Shown: in pieces, positions 1-12,759 of the stretch
Numbering within the stretch: position 1 is the stretch's first letter
How the letters are laid out: each line of letters begins with the position of its first letter
Source of the DNA: Brachycybe producta
Taxonomy: Eukaryota > Arthropoda > Diplopoda > Playtdesmida > Andrognathidae
Direction of reading: 5' to 3'
Length of the DNA: 64,000 bases
Assembly: GCA_036925085.1 (NCBI GenBank)
Contig: JAUPFP010000004.1
Coordinates: 4,416,001 to 4,480,000 of the forward strand
Position numbers and translations under genes: made by a program
Notes under the pieces: generated by a model
What the model was told of the DNA's origin: nothing
What the model saw: only the letters and a program-made list of their open reading frames with translations
Database searches by the model: none

Positions 1-474
1 ATATGGTGGTCAATTAAATTGTAGATCTCTATAACTGAATTGTGGACAACCATAATTAAATTATGGATAGACAAAATTCGGCAATTTCGCCATGAACGGT
101 CCTTACAGAACTCCTGAGGCATTTTTAGAGCTTTCAGACTGAAGCATTTAAATATTTTTCGACTTTTGGCCGTTTTTTGAAAAGAAACGTTTTTTAAAAC
201 CCAAAGACTTGGGTTTTAATCCATTTTTTCGAATTTTAAAAATTCTTGAATCCTTGGTGCTTTTCAACTTGAGGGAGATCTGAGATTGAGTATTTTATGC
301 AAACTTTTGGCTGTAAAGTTGCATCTATTGATAGTTTGGGTCCATCCTAATCTTCTTTGTTAACAAATTTACTTTTGAAACCTCCCAACTGATTGATCAA
401 CATACCTCTTTCCTAACTGACAAAATTGTCAACCTTTAGTAAACGGGTTTTTGTTTTGCAATAGTTGTATGTAT
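1..474. other. Non-coding, left window edge
   Basis: AT-rich, moderately complex sequence with no exon-like frame on either strand. Positions 1-65 have several short variants of AATTGTGG / CAATTTAAT in both orientations, hinting at a small degenerate inverted repeat. Probably downstream intron of the ARID3 gene. Confidence 0.4.
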
Positions 475-1045
475 CACCAGTGGGACTGGCTCACTACAGC
501 TAACTGGGTCACTACAGCTACCAGGCTCACTACAGCTACCAAAAAGAAAATATAGACCTTTTTTCATCAAAAGGGTCACTACAGCTACCAAAAAATATAG
601 GCCTTTTTATTTATCAATACGTTTAGTTTAGATTACATTCGGTTCAGTTAGGTTTCATTATGTTCGATTAGGTTTCATTATGTTCGGTAAGGTTCGGTTA
701 GGATCGTTAAGGATAGGTTAGGTTCAGTTAGGTTCGGTTAGGATCGGTTAGGTTTGGTTAGGTTCGGTACTTTTTGGTTAGGATCGTTAAGATTCGGTTA
801 GGTAAGGTTTTATTAGGTAAGGTTAGGGAGAAAGGGTTATTTTTTAGCTGTAGTGAGGAGAAAGTGATAAAAAAAAAGATCTATATTTTGTCCCCCTATT
901 TTTTGGTAGCTGTGGTGACCCTTTTGATGAACAAAAGGTCTATTAATTTTTTTGGTAGCTGTAGTGACCCAAGTAGCTGTTCTCCCCCTAGTAGCGCTTG
1001 TGAGCCTTGGTAGCTGTAGTGACCCCCAACCTCACCAGTTCTCAA
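475..1045. repeat. Foldback element with GGGTCACTACAGCTACC boxes around a TTAGG-like array
   Basis: The left arm (about 475-600) has four copies of a box close to GGGTCACTACAGCTACC. The right arm (about 844-1045) carries the same boxes in inverted orientation (905-921, 954-970, 1009-1025 and a partial one near 844), with matching spacers such as TATAGACCTTTT and CATCAAAAGG in both arms. The outer ends also match (CACCAGTgggAC versus GAACTGGTGAGG). Between the arms lies a degenerate tandem array. No open frame of interest. I cannot assign a superfamily because no clear target duplication is visible. Confidence 0.75.
630..835 (+). repeat. Degenerate decamer array, consensus near GTTCGGTTAG (TTAGG-like)
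   Basis: Roughly twenty variants of a 10-bp unit near GTTCGGTTAG, including GTTCAGTTAG, GATCGTTAAG and GTTTGGTTAG. Each unit contains TTAG followed by G, recalling the arthropod telomere pentamer TTAGG alternating with TTCGG. It sits exactly in the spacer of the foldback around it, so it is probably part of that element and not a telomere remnant. Confidence 0.7.
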
Positions 1046-1060
1046 AAAGCTGACCAGTAA

Positions 1061-1741
1061 GTGTCACTGAGTTAATAGTGACCTCTAACCCCATTCAAAT
1101 AAGACGCAAACCATTTGTGAATTGGCCACTACCTTAACTCTTAAAACACAGAAGAAGCTCACAACATATACAGTATACATATACAGTATTTATTTAGTGG
1201 CGTCTTTATTTCTACATTTCTTTTTTAGAAATGATGCATCATCTACCAAATGGCAACAACAAAAACGAAAACTAACAGAAAACATTCCCTATTATGTTAA
1301 ATTGCAAGTTCTTCTTGTATGATGATCACCTTTTATAATAAATATATATTTGTATATTAAAAAAAAGCAAAAAGTAAACATTCTTTTCAAGAGAAAATAG
1401 GGGGTGGTGGTGGTGGTTGATGGGATGCAATTTAGTCTCTATAGAAAGATATCGTGTGAACCACCCCCCAAAAAAGGGTGTTTTGAAATCTCAGAGGAAC
1501 ACCTCACACACACACACACACCAAAAGTACCTCTGAAAACATGGTCATGCTCAATTAAATGTGATATATATTAAAATATATATATTATACACACATATGA
1601 TATAGGTTTATTTATTGTGTCTATAACAAAAAAAAAACCTCGGAGGGGGAGAAAGCAGAAGAAGAAGAAGAGAAACGTTTTTCTTTTGATCAGTTTTGCT
1701 CAAATGTTGTTTTTTCACATCCATATACTTTCACTTTAGAT

Positions 1742-1744
<3 letters not shown>
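1061..1744. other. Non-coding with short simple repeats
   Basis: No exon-like frame. Contains a GGTGGT tract near 1403, a CA tract near 1505-1522, alternating TA near 1563-1590 and purine-rich GAAGAAGAAG near 1660. Confidence 0.4.

Positions 1745-1825
<81 letters not shown>
1744..1825 (+). repeat. (GA)n microsatellite, about 41 units
   Basis: Uninterrupted AG/GA dinucleotides over about 80 bp, the longest simple-repeat tract in the window. Confidence 0.97.
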
Positions 1826-1826
<1 letters not shown>

Positions 1827-4800
1827 ATATCATTAAATAATAACCGATGAGTCATCGAAATATTTGCATTTTTTTTTTCATCATCATCATCATCCTTACC
1901 TTCCCCCCCTGTCTTATTCCAACATCACTTGTTAAAAATGTTATTTGCCATTTGCAATTGCCATCCATATAGCTCACAAGCCAATTTCTTCTTCCTATTT
2001 TTATTCTTGAAAAGAGAAATTAAATACACATGATGCGATGCATTGCTGCACACATAAGACACAAAAATGCATAAGGAGTCTTTTTTAGTAACAAGGCACA
2101 AACTAAGTGACGCCGCGGCCTGTCATATCCCATATTAAGTCTACAGATAACTTTTTTTATATTTTTGTTTCGATCAATCTTCAGAAAGAGAAAGAAAGAA
2201 AGAAGAAAAAAAAATGTTCATAGATAAACATGATGATGATGATGGAAAGATTTGAAAAAATAGGCGGTAATCAACCTTTATAGGTAATAGAATGGTGAAG
2301 TTAAAAAAGGAGGCGACAGAAAGAAAGGGTTAAACAAAAACAGAAATTGCGAGTCAGGTATAGGTTGCTACTAACAACAACAAAAAAACTGGCAAAGTTG
2401 CTCCGTACACTTAGGCAACATAGGGCCGTATTTCTCCCCCCCCCCCCCCCCAGTACACTGGAACTGGAATTGAGACAAAAGGCCCCATAGCTTCAGATAA
2501 CATGTGAATAAAGTTAGGAAGAAATCTTATTTAGACTCTGGAGTCGTCAAGAGACTGACTGGGCATTTTATTTGTGTACACAGTACATACAGGGTTTGTC
2601 CGCGTTGGAACTACCTGTTAGTAAATAATGCTGTTAACATGACTGAAATTTGAATTTCAAACATGATTTTCTAAGCAGTAATGGCAGAAAGACAAGAGAC
2701 CAAGTGCAGCATGTAAAATGCAAAGTCAAAAACTCCACAAACAATTCTTCTAATGTGTTCTGAAGTGTAGCTGATAAGATGTATTGTTAGAAAGTTACAA
2801 ATAAGATAAAACAATGTGTTTTCCATGCACAAAATTTCTTGCAAGTGGCGAATAACACTATAATAGGAACAAATGACCAGCACTGGAACTGAGTTATTGC
2901 AATTCAAAGTTTAAAAAATGTCACCACCTCCTGTAAACGGCTACAAAAAACACCAACGAAATCAATGCAAAGAAGAAGAAAAAAATGATAGATGTTGCTG
3001 TAAATCTCTTGCATAAGTTGTGTTGCAAGCATTTTCTACAAACACTGCAGAAAGTGTTGCACTGAGTCGTGTTGCAAATATTTACCCAGTGTAATTACCA
3101 CTTGACAACATGTACACCTTTTTTCAACAGGAAGTAACACTCCATCATTTAACCACAGATTAAGTGTCTTCCAAGTGAAAACAAAGCCTCTTTTACACCT
3201 TTTTAGAAATTACCACAATTTTCACAACTTAACAATAGTATACATAAATTATAATATATATTTGAGAGGAGGTTTAGTGCAACAAAAAGAAATTCAACGT
3301 ATGTTAGAAACTAGACCAGTAGACCGGTTATGCTAAAAGTATTTTCATGATAATAAATAAATAACTATAAACTTTAATAGTAGTTTGAAAATTATTACAT
3401 AAAATGTTTAGTGAATAATGAATTTTAAATTCTCTTAATTAAAATTATCATAATGAATATCTTTTAAGCAAATTCAAACTACTACCCGGTATATTAATTT
3501 ATGACGATTGCGTAAATAGTTATCCAAAAAAATGTTCAACTATTTCAGCAAATTTGTTTGTAGAACTTCGATAATAACAGCAAGTTTTAAAAGGATTACG
3601 AATTATTAATTTAATTTACAATAAGTTGTACATGAAATCATAACTCCTTTTACTTTTTGCTTGTGACCAGGCCTAACAAGAGGGGGGGGGGGAGGGGAAG
3701 TGGAGCTTATTCCCCAGGCCCGGACTTCCCTGAGGTGCCCGAGAAATTTTTAAAAATTGATTGAAAATTTTTCTGACTTTGTTTTTAAAATTTTGCAAAA
3801 AGAGTTTTAATTGAAGTTTTTCTAAAATTCTTTTATACACATTTTGCAATACTAAGAACATATAATGAATGATATAATCATCATTACCATATGTCATATG
3901 GTATCATTATGACCATATTACCGTTATGACATAGATGGCAATGCAGTGCCATCTATTGATAAAAATAAGAAAAAAATGTGTGGTCATTGGATGACAACCT
4001 GCTGTGAAAAAAAAAAAGCTGTCAAAACATTGGAGTTGATTTATTTTTTTTAATTAGTTAGGCCTATCGTTCATGCTGAAATTTGCTTTTGGAAAATTAA
4101 AATGTTTCATGTTTAAATACAAAATTTTGTTTTAATTGCACATTTATCATTGTGTTTGTAATTTAAAAAAAACGAAGTAGATAACTGCCTACAACACACA
4201 GTAGAGATTCAGTGTTAAGGGGCCTGAGATGATAATCTAACCCTGGGTCCGAGTTACCTCTATGCGGCCCTCCCTGCGTGTGTCCCAGTCCAAATCCAAA
4301 TCCAAGAAGATACATTATGTTATTAGGTACACATGACAGTAGGGACTATTTATTAGAAATCATTTTTCCCTGTAATTACTACATAAGAAAAATAGGAAGA
4401 AAAAAGGCGGCAAACAATTAAAATAAATACTGGTGTGTACGTTACCTATACGTAATAACTAATAAGGTGGAAAATTAGGTAGGAAATTAAACTTTCGTGC
4501 TAAAGGCACAAAATGCACAATATCAGTTTCAGCTGCTTTTAGGAACACTATACCATTTGTGACAAATACAATATCAAACAATAAAAATGCATAAAAACAC
4601 AACGATTTGCATAATTTTTGATAATTTGCAAAAAAAAAAAAATTTAAATCGTCAGAAAAAAAATTCTACAAATGCAAAAAAAGACCAATGGGCTTTGTGG
4701 GCTTCATGGATCTGATAAGCTTTGTGGGGAATCGTGGGTTTGATGAACTGGGCTCACTATAAAGTTTGGCAAGCTGAACTTCAAATTTTTTTTTAACAAA

Positions 4801-4892
4801 AATATATGTTGTTTCTATAATTTGATTCATTTGCATAAATCAAACTATTAGAATAACTTTTTTTTAAGTTTGGACCTTATTACTCTAGACAA
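1826..4892. other. Intronic-type sequence without genes
   Basis: AT-rich with a C homopolymer at 2436-2451, a purine-rich GAAAGAAAGAAAG patch near 2183, and a copy of the dispersed AGAAACTAGA motif near 3306. A G-rich patch with GGCCCGGACTTCCCTGAGG (about 3680-3740) stands out in composition and may be a fragment of an old element. The ORF at 2671-2907 has no recognisable domain and is ignored. Confidence 0.45.
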
Positions 4893-4981
4893 AACCAATT
4901 CCTTCAATAATATCAAAACTGAATCACTTATGACAAGTTGTCACAAGTGATTCCGTTTTGATATTGTTGAAGGAATTGGTT
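4893..4981. repeat. Imperfect hairpin with 37-bp arms
   Basis: The left arm begins AACCAATTCCTTCAATAATA and the right arm ends with its complement (AAGGAATTGGTT), with only a few mismatches and a loop of about 14 bases. Probably a small foldback MITE. No target duplication identified. Confidence 0.75.
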
Positions 4982-7977
4982 GCTTTTTTATTCCTTCTTG
5001 CCAGTGGTCAAAAACCACACATTTCGGTAGGTCTTCATGGAAGTGTTGCATCCATGTTCCTCCACACGGTGGACAGGAAGTGGGGACCCCTCCCATTCTC
5101 TCCCTCACTTACTTAGCTACTAGCTCGCCTGTGGGGATCTCTACACATATATTAACACCCCCCACCCCATCCCAACTGTTTTTTTGTTAGTTGGAGTGGG
5201 CCATCAAAAGAAGAAACATATGGAAACTTTTCTTATATAGTAATTTCTCTGATAACTTTCATCAGCACCAATTAATTCTATCTTCCACCCCCATCTTACT
5301 TTTTTTTTTAAAAAAAAAAAAGTCAGTACCAAGAAAAATAATAAAATTTCCTGTCTTCTCAGAGTAGTTTTTATTTAATCTCATCTATTGTTTTTTTAAC
5401 GAAAAAAACCTTTTATGTGACAAAAAACCTTGAGATTTAAACGCCATTAAATTCACCAAAAGACGAAATTACTGATTTTGACTTAAAAAAAAAAGGAAAT
5501 TGTAGATGATGATAATGATGCCCCTAGAAGCCATAGAAATTTTACAAGTATTTTTTAATCTCCTGTAGTTTGAAGGATCTTTTTCTCCTGTATATTAGAT
5601 TTAGTAATTTTATGGTATCCCTATTTAAAAGTTGTATCATAGACCAATCAATCAATCCTTCTCCATATATATCCAACCAAACTTATTATAAGGCCTATTA
5701 AAAGTTTGCAATCAGCAACATAATTTCTACCAAAACAATAAATAAACATTTTGTATTTAAAAGACAGAAGAAAATGATAGGAAGATTATGTAGATGGCTG
5801 ATTGTAACAATGAATTGAAGAAGGTCCTTTGTTAGTGAAAAAAAACAACAGATGATTGATTCTCAACATACTGGTCAACATGTGCCCTTTCTCCCCCCAT
5901 TCAGTCAAAGTATGGCCACTGGTCAGTCTATTCCACAAACATATGTGGCTTCATATTGGTAACCCCCTGTGTGTGTTAAAGGTTCAAAAATCACACCTCC
6001 TGAGGCCCTACTGAGCCTTCTTAATCTTCTCTTTCCCCCTTTCTAAAAACTACTTTTCACCTTCTTACTAGAAAATCAAAGAATTCTTCTACCAAAAAAA
6101 AAAGCACTTCTTATTTCCTGCTCTTGATATACCCCATACACACCACAACTCAATGAAATGAATCTTTTCAAATGTCCCTTAGATATTTGCTCATAAATTT
6201 CACTCAGCTTTCAAGGTTAGGACACTTTGATGTTTCTTCTTCTCTTTCTTTCAAAGAAGGGTGGTGATTAAAAAGCATGGCACTCTAGGGGAGGTTGGAA
6301 AGGGGGGGGGGCGAATAGTTGGAGCCATTGAGGCGGTCAGTGTGGTACCACCACTACTACTACTACTATTTAATATACCAGTAGTAATAGTAAAGTAGTA
6401 ATAGATAGAGACGACCCAAAATTGATTACAAGCTTTATCTCAAGATATCTTTTGAGGGGTGGGAGGAGGGATAAAAAAGGAGGAGGAGGAGGCCCTCTCT
6501 GTCCTAGAACTCTGTAATTAGGACTAGTATTGGACCCTAAAACCAATCTACACTATACTGTATATATATATTAAAAAAGTCAGGCAAACCCAATAACGGC
6601 TGGAAGTCATAAAAGTGACAGGACCCTTTGCGTAAATCTTGTTTATGGTCGATTCTTGAAGAGGCCATATGAAATCTGTAGGGTGAAAACATCAAAACCC
6701 CTAACTTCATGCACTCACATTGAATTTCTTTTTTATTTTCTCTCTCTCTCTCTCTCCTTTTACCCCAAGTTTTTCGATAATGCTTACACTACAGGAATTT
6801 CGGTCAATTTGGAAACCAGATTGCCAAAGCTGTTCCTTCAATATAACATGACCCCACCCACCATTACCATTTACCACCCCTTAAAGACATTTACTCTCTT
6901 TTTTAAAAAAAATATCCAACCCCTCAGATCATCATCATGAACAACACCATTTTGCCCTTACCACACCACCACCACCACCACCCTCCATTTTGCTCCATCA
7001 TCCCTAGCACACTTCTTCAGAAATGATTATCTCATTCCCCCCATCCCCTTTTTCCTTATGTTTGTGTGTGTTATGGGTAAAATATTAACACGGAAAAGAT
7101 CAACTAAAAATTTTCTAATTGGAAACCGGAAAGAAAAATGAAAGCAACACTAAAAAAAAAAAAAGCCTGAAATCTATGACAAGATTTCAAAGACATGTGT
7201 TGACATGTTTAAAAAACCCCAAAGAGAAATTGGCATTTGCATCTCAAAATGAAATTAAACCATGTTTTACATAATGCAGTCAACATAAGACATTTTGCAC
7301 ACTTTATCCTCCCATAATTTATCTTGTTATATCCACATGGTAGTATTTTTTTAAAGGTGATATTATTTTGCAAAAAAACAAGGTAAAATTTAAAAGAGAT
7401 AAGATACATTTTACCATAATCTCCATGGGTTTTTTTTGTTGGTTATCTCATTGCCTAAATATTTTACCTTGTTTCCTTTTTACTTGATTATCGCAATGTT
7501 TTTAACATTATAAAAGTCTTGTTTTACCATTTTTATCCAAGCTTTTAACTCAAATTGTTATCTTAACCATCTTTTTCTAACCTGGTTGTTCAGAACATAC
7601 CCCCTCCTTAGGATTCTGATATAAGTTACATTATTTACCTTAATTTAACTATTTAAACTTTTAAAGCAAAAAAAAAAAAAAATTGCACAATGCACAATAA
7701 AATGTAAAATTCTGATTAAACATTAAGGGAACAGTAGTAATTCAAGTATTTATAAGTTTAGAAGCATTTTTTTAAAAAAATTTTAAGTACATTAATTTCT
7801 ATTTAAAAGTTTAAGAGTAAAGGAGTAGAGTGGTATTTTTTATGATGATAAACATAAGAGAGACTTGAAAAATACGAGAGAAAAAAAAATCGTTTTCAAA
7901 TTGTAATAAAAATTTCATTTTAAAAGATATCCTCATAAAAAATACAACTCAATATCTTTACTTCTAGAATGAATAAA
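4982..7977. other. Intronic-type sequence without genes
   Basis: Simple-sequence rich: CT tract 6740-6756, CCA repeats near 6960-6980, C- and G-runs near 5155 and 6301, ACT triplets near 6353. No exon-like frame with splice sites found on either strand. The ORFs at 6656-6940 and 7209-7409 are low-complexity. Confidence 0.4.
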
Positions 7978-8282
7978 ACATCGGATTTTAAATAAAAATC
8001 GGATTTTTTTTTTTCTATATTTAAAATAGATTTTTTTCTCTTCAGTAATCTAAAATGTCATAAAATTCCTTTTTTATCAACTGAAATTCAATGCATTGAC
8101 AAAGTGTACAATCTGTTTGTTCACCTGTCAAGCAAATTATCATGAGAAATTATTAATTAATTTCATACAACAATCATTTAAATCAGATTTATGAGATTTA
8201 TATCAATGATTTAAATCACGTTGATTTTAATAGAAACAAAAATCAATAGATTTAAATCGCGATTTAAAATAAATCCACCCAG
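7978..8282 (-). mobile_element. hAT-like non-autonomous element, GATTTAAATC-ended family
   Basis: The right end reads GATTTAAAATAAATCCACCCAG, matching the CACCCTG-type end of the copy at 31080-31380. The interior (CAACTGAAATTCAATGCATT, TTGTTCACCTGTCAAG) also matches that copy. The left boundary is approximate and the target duplication is not clear. About 300 bp, no coding capacity. Confidence 0.65.
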
Positions 8283-8467
8283 GTTACTTGTCACCTTTCA
8301 AAATACACTTTGAATTTCATTTTAAAAGATGCATCGTCTAAAAACCGACGGTATCCCGTACTTCTGCGCCCAATGTCCAAGCAAATTTACACAAAAATGT
8401 ATGAACAAATTGGAAAAAAGTGATTAATTTAAAATATAAATAGTAAAACTGATTAATGATAACTTAC

Positions 8468-8712
8468 CAGAAGAACCTGCTCCATGAGATGTTCCATTGC
8501 CATTCACTTGTCTATTCATTACTAGACTCAATGGTGACATTTGTGAATTGAGGCTGGAATTGATACTGGAGTTTCTGGACACCATATCGGCATAGGTGGA
8601 ATAACTGGACCGCCGACCTTCTCGCCTGTTACCGTCGATGGCCGCTTGTAATTCGGCCGGAGAACTTAATTTCTTATGCTCACATTCATAAGGATACAGA
8701 TACTTCATGTAT
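8468..8712 (-). CDS. ARID3: ARID3-family transcription factor, internal exon 3 of 3 (end of ARID plus linker)
   Basis: This 245-nt exon supplies the last base of the split Gln, then 81 codons, then one base (G) before the donor GTAAGT. It opens with YMKYLYPYECEHKKLSSPAE, the C-terminal ARID helix and its extension, followed by LQAAIDGNRREGRRSS, a signature of the extended ARID of ARID3 proteins. Residues from about 40 onward are low-complexity and rich in Ser and Asn, ending NGNGTSHGAGSS. Inside this tail is MSPLSLV, which resembles MSPLALV in the Drosophila protein as I recall it. The acceptor is a long T-rich tract ending CTTTAG, followed by A TAC ATG. Family members continue after this linker to a REKLES domain used in self-association and nuclear shuttling. 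No exon for it is visible between 1 and 8467, so it probably lies beyond the left edge. Confidence 0.93.
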
Positions 8713-10664
8713 CTAAAGAAAAATATAACAAGAAAAAAAAAAAAAAACAATTTATTGCATAAAATGTCAATCATAAAAATGTCAACATTTAACAAAATAC
8801 TACGACAATATTTTATCTACTTCATTATTTATTCATATTTGAATATATCAACAGTAATATGTAGATGTATAAAGTGGAGTGAACGTAAAAGAAATAAATT
8901 AAAATTTATTAGAAACTAGAATAGTAAGGTGATAGTGCTAAAATAAATCAAAAATACTCTTAAAATATTTAACTTGTTATGGCCGCAGCACTTTCAAAAA
9001 TAAACTTTTATTTATTTTCATTGTTTCGAGTTTTCAGCTTTTTTGAATTAATAATTCTGGGGCCAGTTTTCAATTCAATTCAAATTAGTACACCTGAAAT
9101 CAACTCGATAACAATGTGACACAAAGATAATTTCCAATCATTGAGGCTTATTACAGGGCACTACTTATCACTATAAAACCTAATGCAAATGGGATCTCAC
9201 ATCGAAAGAGAATTGAAAATAAAGGGGTGTTGGAGTGGAGCCTTCTTAAGGAGGCCATACATCGACATTTCTATCGGAATATGCAGTGTCGCGTAAGAAG
9301 CCTCTCATTGTCATTTTGAAGTAGACAAGGTTTCGACACCGTCCTCAAATTGAATTCTTCTTAAGACAGAACTATGGTACTGGAAGAGAATTCCATAGTC
9401 TAAATAGACTACATTTGGAAAGAAAGACCACAAATATGCATCAGTTGTAGCTCTTTAATTTTTTTTTAATTTGGCTTCCGATGGTCCATGGTTACTTATA
9501 CGGGGATTTCTAGTACGGTTGCCATCTAAGAAAGCCCAGTTCGCTACAGCTAGCAAAAGTCCAAGAAGGGTAGCTCTATGTTTGGCCAGTGATTCCCACT
9601 GAAGTTTTATCTAGTTTGATGGCTACACTGTCACAAGTCATGTATTTATTTACCTTTAGCAAATCTAGCAGCTCTACACAGTACATTTTCTATTTGATGT
9701 ATTAAATTAATTCTGAATTGGCGAACACTATTCTAATAAAGGTATTACATTTTCTATGCAATACTTAATGTTCACCTGAAGCTTCTTCGGTGCTTCTTTC
9801 ACATGGCATTTAAAACACCTTTCGAATTTTGGCGAATTTTTACATGCAACTTTGCAATTAACTTCAAAAATGAATTACATAAGAACCAGAAGCGCGACAA
9901 TAAGTATCTTGGATGTGAAACACATTCCCAAAGACCCGTGCAACACAGCATATATGATTCCATTCTTTATTTTATAAATTCTGAGTTTTTGTTATGATAA
10001 TTACACACAGATTTTACTATACATTTAATAAGAAGGGTTTAATTTCACGATAACACCTCACACACTACTCCTTTTCCTGTTCAAAGTTGCAATTCACCTG
10101 AAATTTGTTGAAATTTAAACTAGTCCAAATTTGCATCTAATGTAAGAAATTCAACTTCACCTCCTCCTCCCTCCACCATTTTCTATGTCTGTTTTCTTTA
10201 TTTATGAGCATTCGTCTAGTATTTAGATCCATTATGCGGTTTTCCCACCATAATTCAGTAATCTGACTCAATTTAATGGACAGAGGTTGAAGAAAACGTC
10301 GATTGTTATCAAGAAACCGACATATTTTCGATTCAAACAGAAATACCACCACCCCTTTAATTATTTCCTCCTCCTCCTCCTCTTCATTCCTCATCAAAAA
10401 AATTCAAACAAAAAAAATATATATATAACTTTTATATCTGGTTTTCTATGTCCACTTAATGTCCATCCAAGTCCCACAGAATTTAATTTAATATTTTTAT
10501 TATTCGATTGCCAAAAGGCTTTTTATGTTTCTTTTCTGTCTGATCTTTGATTATAAATCTTACTTGAATATTAAAAAAAAAATTCAATTCTTATTCCGGT
10601 CTAATGTATTAAATATTCTGCTATTTATAAATACAGCAAAAAAAGACATTTTAACATAACAGCA
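8713..10664. other. 12 kb intron, 3' part: no genes
   Basis: The first ~35 bases are the T-rich tract upstream of the exon at 8468-8712, read on the minus strand. A dispersed motif copy (AGAAACTAGAATAGT) lies near 8910. The stretch 9235-9440 is less AT-rich and non-repetitive by eye but has no long open frame. It could be a decayed retroelement fragment. Confidence 0.4.
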
Positions 10665-10715
10665 AGATTATTTATCGCGACTAAACGTTATTTTTTTAGT
10701 CGCGATAAATAATCT
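10665..10715. repeat. Perfect hairpin, 21-bp arms, 9-base loop
   Basis: The left arm AGATTATTTATCGCGACTAA(A) is exactly complementary to 10695-10715. CGCGA in both arms is unusual in this AT-rich intron. The function is unknown. Confidence 0.9.
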
Positions 10716-12068
10716 GCGAGCCACAAGATACAAAAATATTTTATTTATTATTATTTGTAGATCTATTATTATTATTATTATTATTATTATGCTAATCATA
10801 AGGATGCAGATGAATAACATACAACATGGATGGGCAAAATTTCGGCCTGACATGTTTTAATTAAAAATCAACAAATATTTCAGTCTTAAGTTTACGAAAT
10901 GTGACTTGAAATTTACAATCATCTCTGACATTCTAAACTCTCAAAAATATGCTTTTGCTCCAAGAAAATATGAATAGTCATTTGTTTAATGAAAAAAACA
11001 GTCAAATAAATCATTATTATTATTAACAAATAGGACACTTGAAACTTCTAAGCCTATTATTGTTATTATTATTATTAATGTTGCCAGGTTTTGAATTGAT
11101 ACCATAAGATTGATATCATTAAAAATTAATATTAACAATTCTTTATAGCGAGTTGTCCATTATTTTAATAAAGTAAATAATATACAAATTAAATTAATTT
11201 CACTAAAACATTTGATTTTTTTATACGTTCATGATAATATAAGCTATGTGTAATCTAAAAGGTTTTTAGTGTTTCGAAATATTTAATGTTAAATTCTAAA
11301 TTCCAAGGAGGTGAAAATCAAACTATATAATTCTTATATATTCGGTTCTTGTATTGAATTTGGATTTACAATATATCTTAAATAGTAAATATAATATAAA
11401 TAGTATATAGAAATCCACTCAACAACATTTTTTCAATAGTTATTAATTTTGATGTTAAAATTGTCTAAATTATTGAAAATTCAACATTAGGCCGATAGTT
11501 AGAATTGTAGATTTTGGGTGACTTGTTGTTTGGGGTCAACTATGTTATCAAATCAGTAAATATTTTTTTTAAAATTCGTACAACAACTCGTCACGGTTTA
11601 ATGCTTGATTTTTTTTTTTAAAAAAAGGTACATTGAAATTAAACTATAACTCATTTATTGTTAGAAAAATACCAAGAGTGCGAATGTCATTTTTAGTTTG
11701 AAATCAGAAAAACTGTAACTAAGGTAGGTAGGTGCCCAGTATTTTTATCTTTGGTAATGAACGAAATAAGTTGTACACATATTGAAAATGATTTATTGTA
11801 ATCAAATGTTTTTTCTTATGTAAAATACCAATAAAGGTTCCTTTTTTTATTATCTATTATCTATTTTAATTATCTATTTTTATTATTTTTATAATAAAAA
11901 TGGCTTCTCTTTGATTCTATTCTTCCTTTTTTGGAATCTGGATTAGAGACTGTTCTAAAAAAAATTTTATATTTTATACTATTAATTCTATTATACAATC
12001 AAGAATTTTCATTCATATATACTTAAATGGTTTTACCTTTATTTATATATTTAATTAATTTTTGTTCC

Positions 12069-12099
<31 letters not shown>

Positions 12100-12373
12100 T
12101 GTTATTATAAAAAGCTGCACTCAAATATCGGGTTTAATTTTGAGTTGTTTCGATTCAGAATTAATCGAGCCATCATCAAAATTGTGTCTATTTTCTCTGT
12201 ATAATCCCAATCAACCCTTTTTGTTTCAAAGCAATAAAAGCCTAAAAATATGTATCATGGAAATATGTTCAATAACTTGTCTTTCTGTTTATCTAAAAAG
12301 CATCAATATTCAATAAAGATGACCGCAAACAACAAGAAGAAAATGCATTTGCATCAAAATCCAATTTCTACTC

Positions 12374-12412
<39 letters not shown>

Positions 12413-12442
12413 TGATAAAAAACATGGTTGAATATTCAATAA

Positions 12443-12501
<59 letters not shown>

Positions 12502-12759
12502 CGCATGGAATCATCATATCAATTTATTTTAAGTTTGACATCATGTTTCAATTTCCTATAACATAAATTCTTAAAAGATTAGGCCGTGGGAAAATTATTT
12601 TTCTTCAAAATTTAAAAAAGGTAAATATATGAGGTGCCTTTACATGGTATACATATAAAATGGTTTAGGCAAAGTTCGTACTATAAAAAATACACAATTC
12701 CACAATATGTAGTCCTAAGAATTAAATGTGAAGCAACATTTCCTAAAACTATTTATTAA
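10716..12759. repeat. AT-rich intron with ATT/AAT microsatellites
   Basis: Tandem triplets at 10764-10790 (TTA), 12069-12100 (TTA), 12374-12411 (AAT) and 12445-12492 (AAT). The predicted peptides here are poly-Asn, poly-Ile or poly-Leu artefacts of these repeats. Otherwise plain AT-rich sequence without exon signatures. Confidence 0.8.

Noticed and set aside
630-835. Interstitial telomere remnant
   Set aside because: Units are degenerate decamers, not TTAGG pentamers, and sit symmetrically inside a foldback.
475-1045. CRISPR-like spaced repeats (GGGTCACTACAGCTACC boxes)
   Set aside because: Spacing is irregular, copies are inverted across the centre, and the genome is clearly eukaryotic.
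4218-4280. tRNA-like or SINE head near GGGTCCGAGTTACC
   Set aside because: No cloverleaf could be formed and A/B boxes are not convincing.
8424-8795. 123-residue ORF starting MLNVDIF taken as a complete protein
   Set aside because: Its start and end are translated intron. The splice sites at 8712 and 8468 and family similarity show only the middle is exon.
12250-12561. Poly-Asn/poly-Ile ORF
   Set aside because: Translation of AAT microsatellites.
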